Source: [Limnothrix rosea] IAM M-220 (lineage in GTDB: Bacteria > Cyanobacteriota > Cyanobacteriia > Cyanobacteriales > MRBY01). Taken from it: a DNA stretch of 64,000 nt. Below, one piece after another: positions 1 through 9,958 of this stretch. Made by a program: the position numbers and the translations under genes. Within the stretch, counting starts at the first letter, position 1. Each line of letters starts with the position of its first letter. The stretch covers positions 23,717 to 87,716 of the forward strand of contig NZ_MRBY01000006.1 in assembly GCF_001904615.1 (NCBI RefSeq). The letters run 5' to 3'. Under the pieces are notes generated by a model. The model worked only from the letters and a program-made list of their open reading frames with translations, was not told the DNA's origin and did not search any database.

Positions 1-78
1 GATCGCCCTACCTATGATGACAAAAGTGCAATCTTCAACAACTTTATTTGCTAGATTCAGTCCGGGGTTATGGTTCCC

Positions 79-879
79 CTAATCAATCTCGATCGTCATG
101 GGTGAATCATTATCAGATTTTGTTTGACTGCTGCCACCAGATTGCTGACGGAAATCTAAGTAAAGGCGATCGCGCCACTCAAAGAAAGGCGCATATTCAG
201 CATTATCTCCGAGCCCTGGAATCCCTTTACCCTTGAGATATTCAGGAATATCAAGGTAGTCACCACCGGGGAACTTGAGCAGGATACTCAGAGCCGCCAC
301 GCTAAAATCTGCCAGAGTCGGCTGCTCACCCAGTAAGTAAGGTTGATTTTGCACAATTGCAGTTAGGGCTTCCAAATCCTGCTTTAGACCCCGTTGGGCA
401 TATTTAACAGCATCGCCACCCAGACCAACACCAGAGCCAAAAAAGTCCAGAACATCACCGGGAACAGCGCCTAAAAGATTTTTGAAAAAACCGGGGACTT
501 CCTTTGGCAAAATAGAAGTTCGAAAATTTGGATTTTGATTTAACGCACCAACAAAAGCTGTACGACCTTTTAAACCGATCGATTCATCAGCCCATTCTTC
601 CATAATGAGACATTGGGCACGCTGGATCGAATCAACGGGCACAATGGGTTTCGCGGGGAATTTACGATCAAGATAAAAAGCAATTTCTGTAGAATCACTA
701 ATTACAGTGTCACCATCCTTGAGCACAGGCACTTGGCGCTGGCCGGACATCTTGTAGAGATCTAATTGGCCGATACCGGGAGTAACTTCAATTTTTTTGT
801 ACTCTAGACCTTTGTAATCGAGAATAAGACGAATTTTTTCGGAAAATTGCGACAGTTCGAACTGATATAGCTCTAGCAT
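79..879 (-). CDS. Glutathione S-transferase family protein
   Basis: The N-terminus (MLELYQFELSQFSEKIRLI) begins a thioredoxin-fold GST N domain, with the usual cis-Pro stretch 'QVPVLKDGD' and the glutathione-contacting 'DSTEIAFYLD' at about residues 60-70. An all-alpha C domain follows, including 'PYLLGEQPTLADFSVAALS'. The protein is about 266 aa, slightly longer than a typical GST because of an insertion between the two domains. I chose the ATG at 879 rather than an upstream start because the beta-strand of the fold begins immediately there. Family members conjugate or reduce substrates with glutathione; the substrate cannot be told. It is transcribed away from ssb and has no clear operon partner. 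Confidence 0.88.
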   Translation of the reverse strand: MLELYQFELSQFSEKIRLILDYKGLEYKKIEVTPGIGQLDLYKMSGQRQVPVLKDGDTVISDSTEIAFYLDRKFPAKPIVPVDSIQRAQCLIMEEWADESIGLKGRTAFVGALNQNPNFRTSILPKEVPGFFKNLLGAVPGDVLDFFGSGVGLGGDAVKYAQRGLKQDLEALTAIVQNQPYLLGEQPTLADFSVAALSILLKFPGGDYLDIPEYLKGKGIPGLGDNAEYAPFFEWRDRLYLDFRQQSGGSSQTKSDNDSPMTIEID

Positions 880-993
880 TGTGACTCGACTTTGTTGTAG
901 GTAAATCAATCACACCATACAAAAGTTCTTCAGAAATTGCTACGGATAACTGTGGCAGAATAAGGGGAGATCATTCGTACAAAAATATCAGTT

Positions 994-1356
994 ATGAGCA
1001 TCAATATCGTCAATTTAGTGGGCAGAGTCGGGACTGATCCTGAGGTTCGCTATTTTGAATCAGGAACAGTTCTCTGTACTCTGACACTGGCAGTCAATCG
1101 CCCTACGAGCCGTGACGATAAGCCAGACTGGTTTAATTTGGAGATGTGGGGCAAAACAGCAGAGTTGGCTGCTAATTATGTAAAAAAGGGTCGTCAAATT
1201 GCCGTGCAAGGATACCTAAAAATAGAGACGTTTACGAATCGCAACGGTTATGAATGTTCTCGTCCGGTAATTCGGGTGAATCGTTTTGAGTTTCTAGGTT
1301 CTCGCCGTGATGTTGATCCGAATGCGGTAGGGAATTACGAAGGACATGAGTTTTAG
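994..1356 (+). CDS. ssb: Single-stranded DNA-binding protein
   Basis: This 120-aa protein is essentially one OB-fold SSB domain: 'NIVNLVGRVGTDPEVRYF' at the N-terminus, then 'WFNLEMWGKTAELAANYVKKG' around residues 45-65 and 'VQGYLKIETF'. SSB coats single-stranded DNA in replication, repair and recombination. The protein is short, as in many cyanobacterial SSBs. Its C-terminus (EGHEF) is only a weak version of the acidic protein-interaction tip of E. coli SSB. It is divergent from the GST gene across a gap of about 110 bp. Confidence 0.93.
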   Translation: MSINIVNLVGRVGTDPEVRYFESGTVLCTLTLAVNRPTSRDDKPDWFNLEMWGKTAELAANYVKKGRQIAVQGYLKIETFTNRNGYECSRPVIRVNRFEFLGSRRDVDPNAVGNYEGHEF

Positions 1357-1757
1357 GGGTTAGGTCGGTTTTCCAATGGTGGGCGATCGCCTATCGTGAT
1401 CGATGTATGGCGACCGACTGACTGACAACCTCAGAGATGAAAAATCTCCAAGCATCATCAAGATTAGACGCTCAGAGACTTCGGCAACAATTTCTTTCTT
1501 AGGGGTTATTATGCCGGATCTTCCGGCGAAGTGTGATGGGTGGTACAGCCCCTTAACCCCCCCTACTCAAAATGTTTTGGGATTCTTTGGAGGGAAAATT
1601 TGGGCGGCATGGTCGTCAGGCTCGTGGGACAGTGCCGGTAAAAAAATGTGCGTTATTAGCACTTAATGAAATGAGTTTTCCTAGTTTTGGGAGATGGCGA
1701 TCGCCGAGCGTCTTCTGCAATACTGGGAGGTGATGTATTGATGACCTCAGCAGAACT
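1357..1757. other. Intergenic region, no confident gene
   Basis: This 400-bp gap contains one open frame (1403-1666, +, 87 codons) with no recognisable domain, low-complexity composition and no clear ribosome binding site, so I do not call it. HIP1 or HIP1-like sites occur near 1381 and 1697. I see no tRNA-like fold or strong terminator. Confidence 0.5.
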
Positions 1758-3488
1758 ATGGCAGTTGAAACAAGACCTAGAGATGTGCAGCCTTACCCGC
1801 TAAGTGCTGATACGCTTGTGCTGCGATCGCGGACATGGGATCGCCTCAAGTTTGAAATCGAATATGGTCTGCAAAAGGGAACAACTGCCAATAGTTATTT
1901 GATTCGAGGTGAAAAACGGGCGCTCATCGACCCACCGGGGGAATCGTTTCAAGGGGTTTTTATTGATGCTCTACAGGAACGTTTTGATCTACGAACATTG
2001 GATTATATTATCCTCGGCCACACGAATCCCAACCGCTGCGCCACTTTAAAGGCGTTACTTGAGCTTGCCCCCCAAGCAACTGTTGTCTGTTCGAATCCGG
2101 CGGCGATCGCCCTACAGGATCTCCTTAAGGATGAAAATCCCACAGTCCAGATCGTCAAAAAAGGAGACACCTTAGATTTAGGGCAAGGACACAACCTTGA
2201 ATTCACCCTAACGCCGACACCGCGTTTCCCTGGGCATCTTTGTACCTTTGACCCAAAAACGGCAATCCTTTTCACTGACAAATTTTTTGGGGCCCATGTT
2301 TGTGGCGATCAAGTATTAGACGAAGGCTGGCAGGTTTACGAAGAAGACCGTCGCTATTATTTTGATTGCATCCATGCAACATCTATCCGACAAACCCTTT
2401 TGGCATTGGGAAAAATTTCCGAAAAGCCTGCGACCATCTTCGCCACGGGTCATGGTCCCCTTGTGCGTTACAGCCGTCAAGAACTTTTAAATAACTACCA
2501 AATTTGGGCAGAACAACAAAAAAATGACATTTCCGTTGCCCTAATTTACGCCTCAGCTTACGGCAATACGGCGACCGTCGCCCAAGCCCTTGCCCGCGGT
2601 ATCTCAAAAGCTGGCGTGATGGTGGAAACTTTTAATGCTGAACATGCTGAACCAGAAGAAATCAAAACGGCGATCGCCAACTGTAGCGGCTTCATTATGG
2701 GCTCCCCCACCCTCGGTGGCCATGCCCCAACACAAATCCAGACTGCCCTCGGTATCGTGCTAGCCAACGCGGAAAAAACTAAACTAGCTGGCGTATTCGG
2801 TTCCTTTGGTTGGAGTGGCGAGGCAATCGATTTGCTAGAAGGCAAATTTAAAGATGCAGGCTACCAGCTAGGATTTGAACCCATTCGCGTCAAATTCAAA
2901 CCGACAGAAGTCACCATTAAAACCTGCGAAGAAACCGGTACAGACTTTGCCCAATCCCTAAAAAAAGCCGCCAAACGCCGTAAGCCCAAGGAAAATGTCG
3001 CCTCCACTTCCCAAACCGCAAATCTCGAACAAGCCCTCGGTCGCATTGTCGGTTCCCTATGTGTGATCACAACCAAGCAAGAGGAATTATCCGGCGCAAT
3101 GTTGGCTTCGTGGGTCTCCCAGGCAACCTTCAATCCCCCCGGCTTCACGGTGGCTGTCGCCAAAGAACGGGCGATCGAATCGCTTATGCACAATGGCTCT
3201 AATTTTGTGATCAATGTCTTGCAGGAGGGTAATCACATCGGCTTAATGAAACATTTCCTGAAGCCCTTTGAGCCGGGGGAAGATCGGTTTGCAGACATCG
3301 AAACCACCGAGGCAGAAAATGGTTGCCAAATTCTTTCTGAAGCGCTCGCTTATCTTGAATGCACGGTAGCAAACCGGATGGAATGTGGCGATCATTGGGT
3401 TATTTATGCCACCACGGATAAGGGTAAATTGCTTCAGGACAACGGCATCACAGCGATTCACCATCGCAAGTCTGGCACACATTATTAA
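1758..3488 (+). CDS. Flavodiiron protein, Flv1/Flv2 type
   Basis: Three domains are visible: an N-terminal metallo-beta-lactamase-like domain (about 1-260), a flavodoxin-like FMN domain (about 260-410, 'SVALIYASAYGNTATVAQA') and a C-terminal flavin-reductase domain (about 425-576). This A-B-C layout is specific to oxygenic phototrophs, where these proteins reduce O2 to water with electrons from photosystem I or NAD(P)H. The diiron motif H-x-E-x-D-H is altered here to H88-T-N90-P-N92-R93. That identifies the non-canonical Flv1/Flv2 class, which acts as a heterodimer partner of Flv3 or Flv4. 'RSRTWDRLKFEIEYGLQKG' near the start resembles Flv1/Flv2. No flv3 or flv4 partner lies in the window, so I leave the symbol open. 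Confidence 0.9.
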   Translation: MAVETRPRDVQPYPLSADTLVLRSRTWDRLKFEIEYGLQKGTTANSYLIRGEKRALIDPPGESFQGVFIDALQERFDLRTLDYIILGHTNPNRCATLKALLELAPQATVVCSNPAAIALQDLLKDENPTVQIVKKGDTLDLGQGHNLEFTLTPTPRFPGHLCTFDPKTAILFTDKFFGAHVCGDQVLDEGWQVYEEDRRYYFDCIHATSIRQTLLALGKISEKPATIFATGHGPLVRYSRQELLNNYQIWAEQQKNDISVALIYASAYGNTATVAQALARGISKAGVMVETFNAEHAEPEEIKTAIANCSGFIMGSPTLGGHAPTQIQTALGIVLANAEKTKLAGVFGSFGWSGEAIDLLEGKFKDAGYQLGFEPIRVKFKPTEVTIKTCEETGTDFAQSLKKAAKRRKPKENVASTSQTANLEQALGRIVGSLCVITTKQEELSGAMLASWVSQATFNPPGFTVAVAKERAIESLMHNGSNFVINVLQEGNHIGLMKHFLKPFEPGEDRFADIETTEAENGCQILSEALAYLECTVANRMECGDHWVIYATTDKGKLLQDNGITAIHHRKSGTHY

Positions 3489-3504
3489 GCAAAAAATCAA
3501 AAAT

Positions 3505-4608
3505 TTAGCTGGCAAGGGAACGGGCGATCGCCACAACCTCTTGCATTGAAGCATTAGTCTTGATAGCTTGCGCTTGAATGTGGGTACGACTCGCGTCAAA
3601 ATCTTTGTTTTGCAACGCCGCCAGTAAATTATCGATTGGCGGTATGTCCAATTTGCCACGATAGCCAATTTCCTTTAGTGGGAAAAAATAAGGCGGTAAG
3701 TTATTTTCCCATTGCATTGTCACGAGTAATTTCGCAACATCTTGCCATTGCCATAGATTTGCCAGCTCGATCATCTTGGCGAGGAAATCGTCATTATGAA
3801 GTTTGCCGAGCCACAACGCTCCGCTCAGGGTTAGTGGTAGCTGATCATGGGGACAAGCCGCTTGGGATAACTTTTTCCAAGTTGGCAAATGATAATTACC
3901 GCAATGGTGACAATAGCCAAGAAAGCCATAGTTGCGTTCTGTCAAAATTGGCTTGCGGGTTAGCCGCGCCATTATCCGACAGGTATCACCCCAGAAAAAC
4001 GAAAAAATTGGCTCAATCCCCAAATCCCTCCGGGCAGCTTGTTGCACTAAATTGCCCAGCAGTAACCGCAATCCTTGCTCTTGGACAGATGGGTGGGAGC
4101 GAATATAAGCGCCATATTGTCGTAAAGCTCGCTGGGGTTCTCTGCCACTATAGGTTCTGCCGTCGGTGCTAGTGAGATACATCAAACCACCAATTTTTGT
4201 GACATCGAGCGCATCAGCCACAAACTGCGAACCCGACCCAAAGGCATCAATATCCACAACATCATAGCGATCGCCAGCCAAAGCTCTCGCCATGCAGAGA
4301 TGATGAACATTAAGCGAACTCACCGCCGCTTGTGCTGGTAAGAGCGTCGCCAAATTGGTGCTTAGCGTTTCATATAAATCGGGATTTCCTTCATTCGCCC
4401 AAACCCAATCCGCCTTCGCCTCATGGCAATAGCGCAGCGATCGCACCCCCGTTGCCGATAGTCCGTCGAGAACTCGCAAAGAACCTGTTTCAGCTTGATA
4501 TATTGCCGCCGCTAAAACACCGAGATCCCGAACAATACGACTTTTAGGACGGTAAAACCCTGCCCCTACTTTGAAAGAGACAGAGCGTTCTCTTTGTCGC
4601 TGGTTCAC
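3505..4608 (-). CDS. trm1: tRNA (guanine26-N2)-dimethyltransferase Trm1
   Basis: The N-terminal half has a class I SAM methyltransferase fold with 'VLDGLSATGVRSLRY' as motif I and 'VVDIDAFGSGSQFV' as the catalytic region. The C-terminal half has a zinc-binding Cys cluster ('CHHCGNYH' then a later Cys). Length (367 aa) fits Trm1. The enzyme makes N2,N2-dimethylguanosine in tRNA. It is standard in archaea and eukaryotes but patchy in bacteria, with cyanobacteria among the holders. The start is GTG at 4608, which overlaps the stop of the upstream M16 gene by 4 nt (GTGA), suggesting translational coupling. Confidence 0.9.
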   Translation of the reverse strand: MNQRQRERSVSFKVGAGFYRPKSRIVRDLGVLAAAIYQAETGSLRVLDGLSATGVRSLRYCHEAKADWVWANEGNPDLYETLSTNLATLLPAQAAVSSLNVHHLCMARALAGDRYDVVDIDAFGSGSQFVADALDVTKIGGLMYLTSTDGRTYSGREPQRALRQYGAYIRSHPSVQEQGLRLLLGNLVQQAARRDLGIEPIFSFFWGDTCRIMARLTRKPILTERNYGFLGYCHHCGNYHLPTWKKLSQAACPHDQLPLTLSGALWLGKLHNDDFLAKMIELANLWQWQDVAKLLVTMQWENNLPPYFFPLKEIGYRGKLDIPPIDNLLAALQNKDFDASRTHIQAQAIKTNASMQEVVAIARSLAS

Positions 4609-6110
4609 TCAGTTTCAGGAGCTTCAGGAATCGTGACATCTAGTTCTGTCACCTCAGAGTAAAGCTCACTTAAAGGCGGATCGATTTCTGCGGCGTTACC
4701 CACCACCAAAACCGTCAAATCTTCAGGTCTTAGGTAAGTTTGAGCCACACGCTGCACATCCTCAATGGTGGTTGCTTTTACGCCCTGTTGGTACTGGAAA
4801 ATGAAATCCTCAGGGTAGTCGTAGTACTCATATCGCATTAAACGCGAGAGGGTTTGACCGGGATCTTGGAAATTAAACACGAAGGAATTTAGAATTGATT
4901 CCTTGGCATTCGATAGTTCTTCTTCGGTAATGGGTGTTTCACGAATCTTGTTTATTTCTGCTTTGAGAGATTGCAGAAAAGGAATTGTTGCATCGGAGCG
5001 GGTTGAGCCTCCTGAAATGAAGACACCGTCATAATCGTAGCGGGGACTCCAAACGCCGTAGACCGAGTAAGCAAGACCTTGGCGGGAACGAATTTCATTA
5101 AATAGTCTTCCCCCGAAACCGCTAATCACACCATTCATTACTCTTAGCTGGGGATAATCTGGACTATCCAGTTGTCCCCCTTGATGTCCGACTAAAATAC
5201 TGCTCTGGGTAAGTTGGGGCTGGTTAACGAGGAAGGCTTGGCCTAGGGCTGCGGTGGGGGCAACGTTGGGCGGTGTTAGGTCTGGGGTCGTCGTCGGATT
5301 TTCCCAACGCCCAAAATTTTCTTCGATCATCGCCTTGGTGGCCGCCACATCGATATCGCCGACAATACCGAGAATCATCTGGTCTGGACGGATGTAGGTA
5401 TCGTAGAATTCGACTAAATCTTCACGGTCAATGTTGGCAAGGGTGCTGTATTCAACGGTACGGGCATAGGGGCTGTCTTCACCGTAAATGAGTTTGTTAA
5501 ATTCCCGGGAGGCGATCGCATCCGGTTGATCATTGCGGCGGGCAATACCCCCTCTGGTTTGCTGTTTGGCAAGATCAAGTTTGTCCTGGGGAAAAGCTGG
5601 TTGTTGCAGCACTTCTGCAAATAGGTCAAAAACCAGATCAAAGTCTTCTTTTAGGGCGCTAAAACCAGCGCTACCAGAACTACCGCCAATGCCTGTTTCA
5701 ATGCTGGCGGCGCGTTGCTCTAGGATCTCGTTTAGCTCATCGGCTGGATGTTCTGTTGTTCCACCGCTACGCATTACTATGCCGGTAATTCCGGCTAAAC
5801 CGACATGGTCGGCTGGTTCGTACCGTGACCCTGTGCGAATGATGGCGGAACCACTGACTAGGGGTAATTTGTGATCCTCCATTAGATAAATCACCATGCC
5901 ATTGGCGAGTTCGTAGCGTTCATATTCTGGCAGGGTAATTTCAGGGAGTGGCGGAAATTCTAGCTCGTCATAGTTCTTTGGGGTGAGGGCGATCGCCTGA
6001 CCGTACCCCCCGACAGTTGCCAAGGTTATCCCTATACAAAACATCATGACACTGCGCCGCCAAACTAATTTCAAAAGACGACGAGGTTGAGCAAACCAAA
6101 AATTTTTCAT
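4605..6110 (-). CDS. M16 peptidase-like protein, non-catalytic subunit type
   Basis: An N-terminal hydrophobic signal region (about residues 20-42 of the 501-aa product) is followed by two M16 domains. 'YELANGMVIYLMEDHKLPLV' is the typical M16 start and 'EIRSRQGLAYSVYG' is the R/Y motif of the C-terminal domain. The catalytic zinc motif HxxEH should lie where the protein reads 'GLAGITGIVMRSGGT', so the zinc ligands are absent. This matches the inactive partner of two-subunit M16 proteases (alpha-MPP-like). The active partner usually sits next door but is not adjacent here. Predicted location is periplasm or membrane. I chose the ATG at 6110; a TTG at 6128 is possible. It overlaps trm1 by 4 nt. 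Confidence 0.85.
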   Translation of the reverse strand: MKNFWFAQPRRLLKLVWRRSVMMFCIGITLATVGGYGQAIALTPKNYDELEFPPLPEITLPEYERYELANGMVIYLMEDHKLPLVSGSAIIRTGSRYEPADHVGLAGITGIVMRSGGTTEHPADELNEILEQRAASIETGIGGSSGSAGFSALKEDFDLVFDLFAEVLQQPAFPQDKLDLAKQQTRGGIARRNDQPDAIASREFNKLIYGEDSPYARTVEYSTLANIDREDLVEFYDTYIRPDQMILGIVGDIDVAATKAMIEENFGRWENPTTTPDLTPPNVAPTAALGQAFLVNQPQLTQSSILVGHQGGQLDSPDYPQLRVMNGVISGFGGRLFNEIRSRQGLAYSVYGVWSPRYDYDGVFISGGSTRSDATIPFLQSLKAEINKIRETPITEEELSNAKESILNSFVFNFQDPGQTLSRLMRYEYYDYPEDFIFQYQQGVKATTIEDVQRVAQTYLRPEDLTVLVVGNAAEIDPPLSELYSEVTELDVTIPEAPETE

Positions 6111-7110
6111 AGGGAAATTTTCAGACAAGGTGGAGGGCTAGATTCATTTTAGAGATTTTAGCAGGAGAGTCTTTGTCTTTGCTGGACTTGCAATGGTATT
6201 CCTGATTCTAAAGTTTTGGGCGGTCAAGAACTCATGTTTTAACGATGGTGGCTAATGGCTATGGAGAATTTGGGCGATCGCCACTTTCTTCTCTCACCGG
6301 TAAATCGTGGCTCAAAATCATGGTGCAAAATAATAACCTTCACCAAGCTTTAAGCATGAACATCTTATTTTTACGGAGAGCAGCGAGAGAAATTTTGCTC
6401 GTTAGACTAAAACCATAAAGTCTCTGGATTGTAGGGAGATAGTGCTGTCCATAAAAACGGTGACAACCTACAGCCTAGAAAGCCCGCCCCTACAAAATGG
6501 CGATCGCCTCAGTCGGATGGCATTTGAACGATGTGATACTGCGATGCCACAACTCAAAAAAAGCAAAGTTGACTGATTGGTTGGTTTCGCTTAAAAAATG
6601 ATAGATATATCAAACTAGAAGCCGATGCAGTAGGCATAATTTATTCTGAGATTTTCCCAAAATCGTGCTTAGATACGACAGTTTTTTTTCACAGGAAATA
6701 GGGCTCAGGCAAGGCCGTAACTGCAAGCTACTTTATCGCCATAATTCAGTAAGGCGATCGCCGATATTTTTTAGTAAATCCAGTAAAATAAAATTGCCAT
6801 AACTGGAAATCATGTTGGTGTTTACAATAGAAACCCAAATCGTAAGGACAACCACAATAAGCTTTGTAATATTTCGATTTTATATCGTTAAACCAAGATA
6901 ATAAAGCTGTGAACCATAGCAAGTCGCCCAATTTTTTTTAACCTTATCGATGGGGACTCTCAATATAGCCATCTTGGCAATAAGTTAACCCCCCCTAAAG
7001 ATTTTTCACTCACCAGTCAGCGGATGTCTGCTGCTGTAATTTTAGATTTTATTATCATTAGCTTAGTAGATGAAAACTCATTATATGCCACTTGTTTTTA
7101 GCATTATTTT
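6111..7110. other. Long intergenic region
   Basis: About 1 kb with several HIP1 sites (near 6274, 6501, 6754) and increasing AT content towards 7100. A short minus-strand frame at 6746-6931 has no recognisable domain and I reject it. I found no tRNA, transposase remnant or clear terminator. The size of the gap, next to a broken ABC gene, leaves room for a decayed gene or a small RNA. Confidence 0.4.
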
Positions 7111-8934
7111 CTAAATATAACTACTCTTTTGGCGGCTAAACATTAGATGATAAATGCCGTTTTGCTCCATCAATTCATCATGACTACCCATCTCTACAAT
7201 TTCGCCATGTTCCATCACCACAATACGGTCAGCCATTTTCGCTAAGGCTAGGCGATGACTAACGACAACGCTCATTCTTCCCGCCGCAATTTTTCGAAAA
7301 ATCTGGTAAATTTCATGTTCATTTTTCGGGTCGAGGGCTGCAGTCGGTTCATCGAAAATTAGTAAGTTTGCCGACGATATTCGCATCAAAGCACGGGCGA
7401 TCGCCACCCGCTGCCATTGACCACCCGACAAATCTGTACCATCTTTCAACTGCTTACCGAGGGGAGTATCCAGACCCTCACCAAGACTTTTTGAAAGGTA
7501 TTCCAAACCAGCATTTTCAAGGGCTTGTAACACCGAAGACTCTTCTGCTTCTTGGGTAACATCACCCCAACCGACATTTTCCCGTAGCGAGGCGGGGAAG
7601 CGGGCATAATCTTGCATGACCACCGCAATTTTGGAACGTAATTCATCCAGCTCTAGAGAGCGAAAATCTGTTTTTCCCCAATAAATTGAGCCTGCACTGG
7701 GGTCATAGAGCCGACATAATAGTTTTGCTAATGTTGTTTTGCCTGCCCCATTTTCTCCCACCAATGCCACCATTTCTCCCGGCTTAATAGTGAGATTAAT
7801 ATTTTTTAAAGTGGGGCGATCGCCTCCCGGATAAACAAACGATAAATCTTCAATATGAAGCGGTGAATTCTCTGACCTTATCTCGATTTTTTGCTGTCCA
7901 GAAACAAGCTGCGGTTCTAGATCGAGTAACTGAAAAATAGGAGCCGTTGCCAATGCCACATCATAAACATCACCTAAAGTCGCAATCATAATAAAAAGGC
8001 TACGACGCACCTGCAAAATAATGCCTGTATAGAGCGCTAAATCGCCAAGGCTAAAAATACCGCGCAATACCCCCAGTACCACATATACATAGCAAAATGC
8101 TGCCCCCAAACCGCCAATCAATGCCCAAATTAGAACGCTAAATGCTTCACCATTTCTAACTTTCATCATCCGCATAAATACGGCATCAAAAAGCCTTTGC
8201 CACCGCTCAATCATGATGCCTTGCAACGAGAACAGGCGTAATTCCTTTGCGTAGTTTTCCCCTTTAATTAAATTGGCATAAATCTCCATTTCACGGGTTA
8301 AGCTAGCTTGGGTTTTTTCGACTTTCCAGCTCTTACGACTATACTTAATTTCCACATGGAAAGAGGGTGCACCAAAGACAATTAAAACAAGGGGAACCCA
8401 CCAAGCAATGGAAACGGTAATGGCGACTGAAGGCACAAATAGAAAAATGCCAACTAACGCAAACATGACAATAGATGAAAGTCATTTTAATCTTTCTTCG
8501 CCTGTTTCTGTTAGTTTTAAAAGATTGAGTAAATCGGGATTTTCAAATAGGGCAATATCATCAAAAAATGTAATTTTCCTCAGGATTTTGCCGCGCACAT
8601 GACCCCGTACTCGATCCCGCATGGCATGGTTAATGGGGTTACGAATGGCATCGAGGGAATCAACAAAAAGATTTAGGCAAACAACCGCCACCATACTCCA
8701 CAATAAAACGGGGTTCGCCAACATTACTTGAAAGGCTTCGGCCTGGGTGCGATCGCCTAATAAAACAGTGGCTTCATCGATGACAATTTTGCTGAGAAAT
8801 AATGATACCGAAGGGCCAACACCATTAATTAAATTAAAAAAAATAAGACGGCTTAACTCTTTTGGCGCAGCACGTAACACCATCAATAAGCTACGCCGCA
8901 AGGTTTCGGATGGTGATAATTTTTGCGGTTTCAT
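7111..8934 (-). pseudogene. ABC exporter (TM-ATPase fusion) interrupted by an in-frame TGA
   Basis: The first 150 codons (8934 down to 8482) encode the start of an ABC type-1 transmembrane domain and end in TGA at 8484-8482. The same reading frame continues without any frameshift into the rest of the exporter: LSSIVMFALVG, further membrane segments, then an ATPase domain. The ATPase has Walker A 'GENGAGKTT', signature 'LSGGQWQRVAIARAL' and Walker B 'LLIFDEPTAALDP'. The joined length is about 606 codons, normal for a half-size ABC exporter. One substitution (for example CGA or TGG to TGA) would explain the break. The downstream part could restart at ATG 8466 but would lack the first membrane segments. 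Substrate unknown. A sequencing error is possible. Confidence 0.88.
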
Positions 8935-9086
8935 GAATTACGGGTCGATCGCCAAAAATAGTAGGGACATCTAAACGAAGATAGTGCTAGTGTTCTGCTA
9001 TTTCCATGCTAAGTCACGACAAAATATCTAATAACCCTATTCATAAATCTTGTTTGTGAAAATCACCGCTGTCTCTAATAGACTCT

Positions 9087-9114
9087 GTAGGGACTTAACC
9101 TGTTAAACCCCTAC
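9087..9114. repeat. 28-bp imperfect palindrome, copy 1
   Basis: It reads GTAGGG..TTAAC..GTTAA..CCCTAC, an imperfect inverted repeat ending in GTAGGG/CCCTAC. The same element recurs at 9851-9878 and 11384-11411. It lies between the start of the ABC exporter gene and the 3' end of trpF. Confidence 0.8.
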
Positions 9115-9183
9115 GAAATAATGGTTTTGGGCTATGTGGGTATCTCGTTTTTTATCAAAAATATGCCTTACGAGGCGATCGCC

Positions 9184-9819
9184 CTACGCATTGAAGGCAG
9201 CAAGTTGAGCCATAAGTGCGGCGACTTGATCCATGTTTTTCAGACCCGGCGAATCTTCCACACCACTAGACAAATCGATGCCGTCTGGCTGCAACTGGGT
9301 TAAAGCTTGCTGGATATTATCGGGTTTTAAACCGCCTGCAAGTAACCACGGAATATTTGGTTTAAACGCCTGTAAATCTTCCCAGTTAATGGTGTGGCCT
9401 GTGCCGCCTAATTGTTCGGGGTGGTAGGCATCGAGTAACAGGACATCGACGACAGTTTCGTAATCTTTAGCGGTTTCAAGGGTGCGGCGATCGCGGACTC
9501 GGAGGGCTTTAATGAGTTCTAAATTAGGTAAAAGTTGACGGACTTGTTGGCAAAATTCGGGGGATTCATCACTGTGCAGTTGAATTGTACTGAGACCAGA
9601 GTCTTGGGCAATTTCAGCAATTTCTTCAGGGGTTTGATGCGCAAAAACACCGACTTTTCCTGTAGCGTCCGGCAATGCTGCGGCAATGGGCTGAATGTTT
9701 TCAGGGGTGATGTAACGGGGGGATTTTTTGACGCAAATAAAACCGATATCCGTTGCGCCCATCGCGGCGATCGCCACCGCCTGATCCACCCGCGTTAAAC
9801 CACAAATTTTTAGTCGCAT
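9184..9819 (-). CDS. trpF: Phosphoribosylanthranilate isomerase
   Basis: The 211-aa (beta/alpha)8 barrel protein starts '[14 protein letters not shown]', with the catalytic Cys of the CGLT motif at residue 6. It continues with '[12 protein letters not shown]' and ends with '[12 protein letters not shown]' and '[16 protein letters not shown]', the phosphate-binding loops. It isomerises N-(5-phosphoribosyl)anthranilate in tryptophan synthesis. The catalytic Asp should lie in '[16 protein letters not shown]'. It stands alone, as scattered trp genes usually do in cyanobacteria, and is flanked on both sides by the 28-bp palindromic repeat. Confidence 0.95.
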   Translation of the reverse strand: MRLKICGLTRVDQAVAIAAMGATDIGFICVKKSPRYITPENIQPIAAALPDATGKVGVFAHQTPEEIAEIAQDSGLSTIQLHSDESPEFCQQVRQLLPNLELIKALRVRDRRTLETAKDYETVVDVLLLDAYHPEQLGGTGHTINWEDLQAFKPNIPWLLAGGLKPDNIQQALTQLQPDGIDLSSGVEDSPGLKNMDQVAALMAQLAAFNA

Positions 9820-9850
9820 AAGCCTCTACATCCTTTAAACAGATCTTTTT

Positions 9851-9878
9851 GTAGAGGTTTAACAGGCTAAACCCCTAC
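9851..9878. repeat. 28-bp imperfect palindrome, copy 2
   Basis: It reads GTAGAGGTTTAACAGG.. and ends ..CTAAACCCCTAC, the same element as at 9087 and 11384. It lies upstream of trpF, between trpF and the hypothetical gene ending at 9959. Confidence 0.8.
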
Positions 9879-9958
9879 GAAATAAAAGAAAAAACCTATT
9901 CCAGAGGATAGACTTTTTTAGTCGAAACAGGCGATAGTTCACAACGATTTGGCAAATA

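Noticed and set aside
1403..1666. 87-codon frame between ssb and the flavodiiron gene
   Set aside because: No domain, no ribosome binding site and atypical composition.
6746..6931. 61-codon minus-strand frame in the long gap before the ABC gene
   Set aside because: No recognisable domain; its C-terminal end is made by a HIP1 site, a common source of chance frames.
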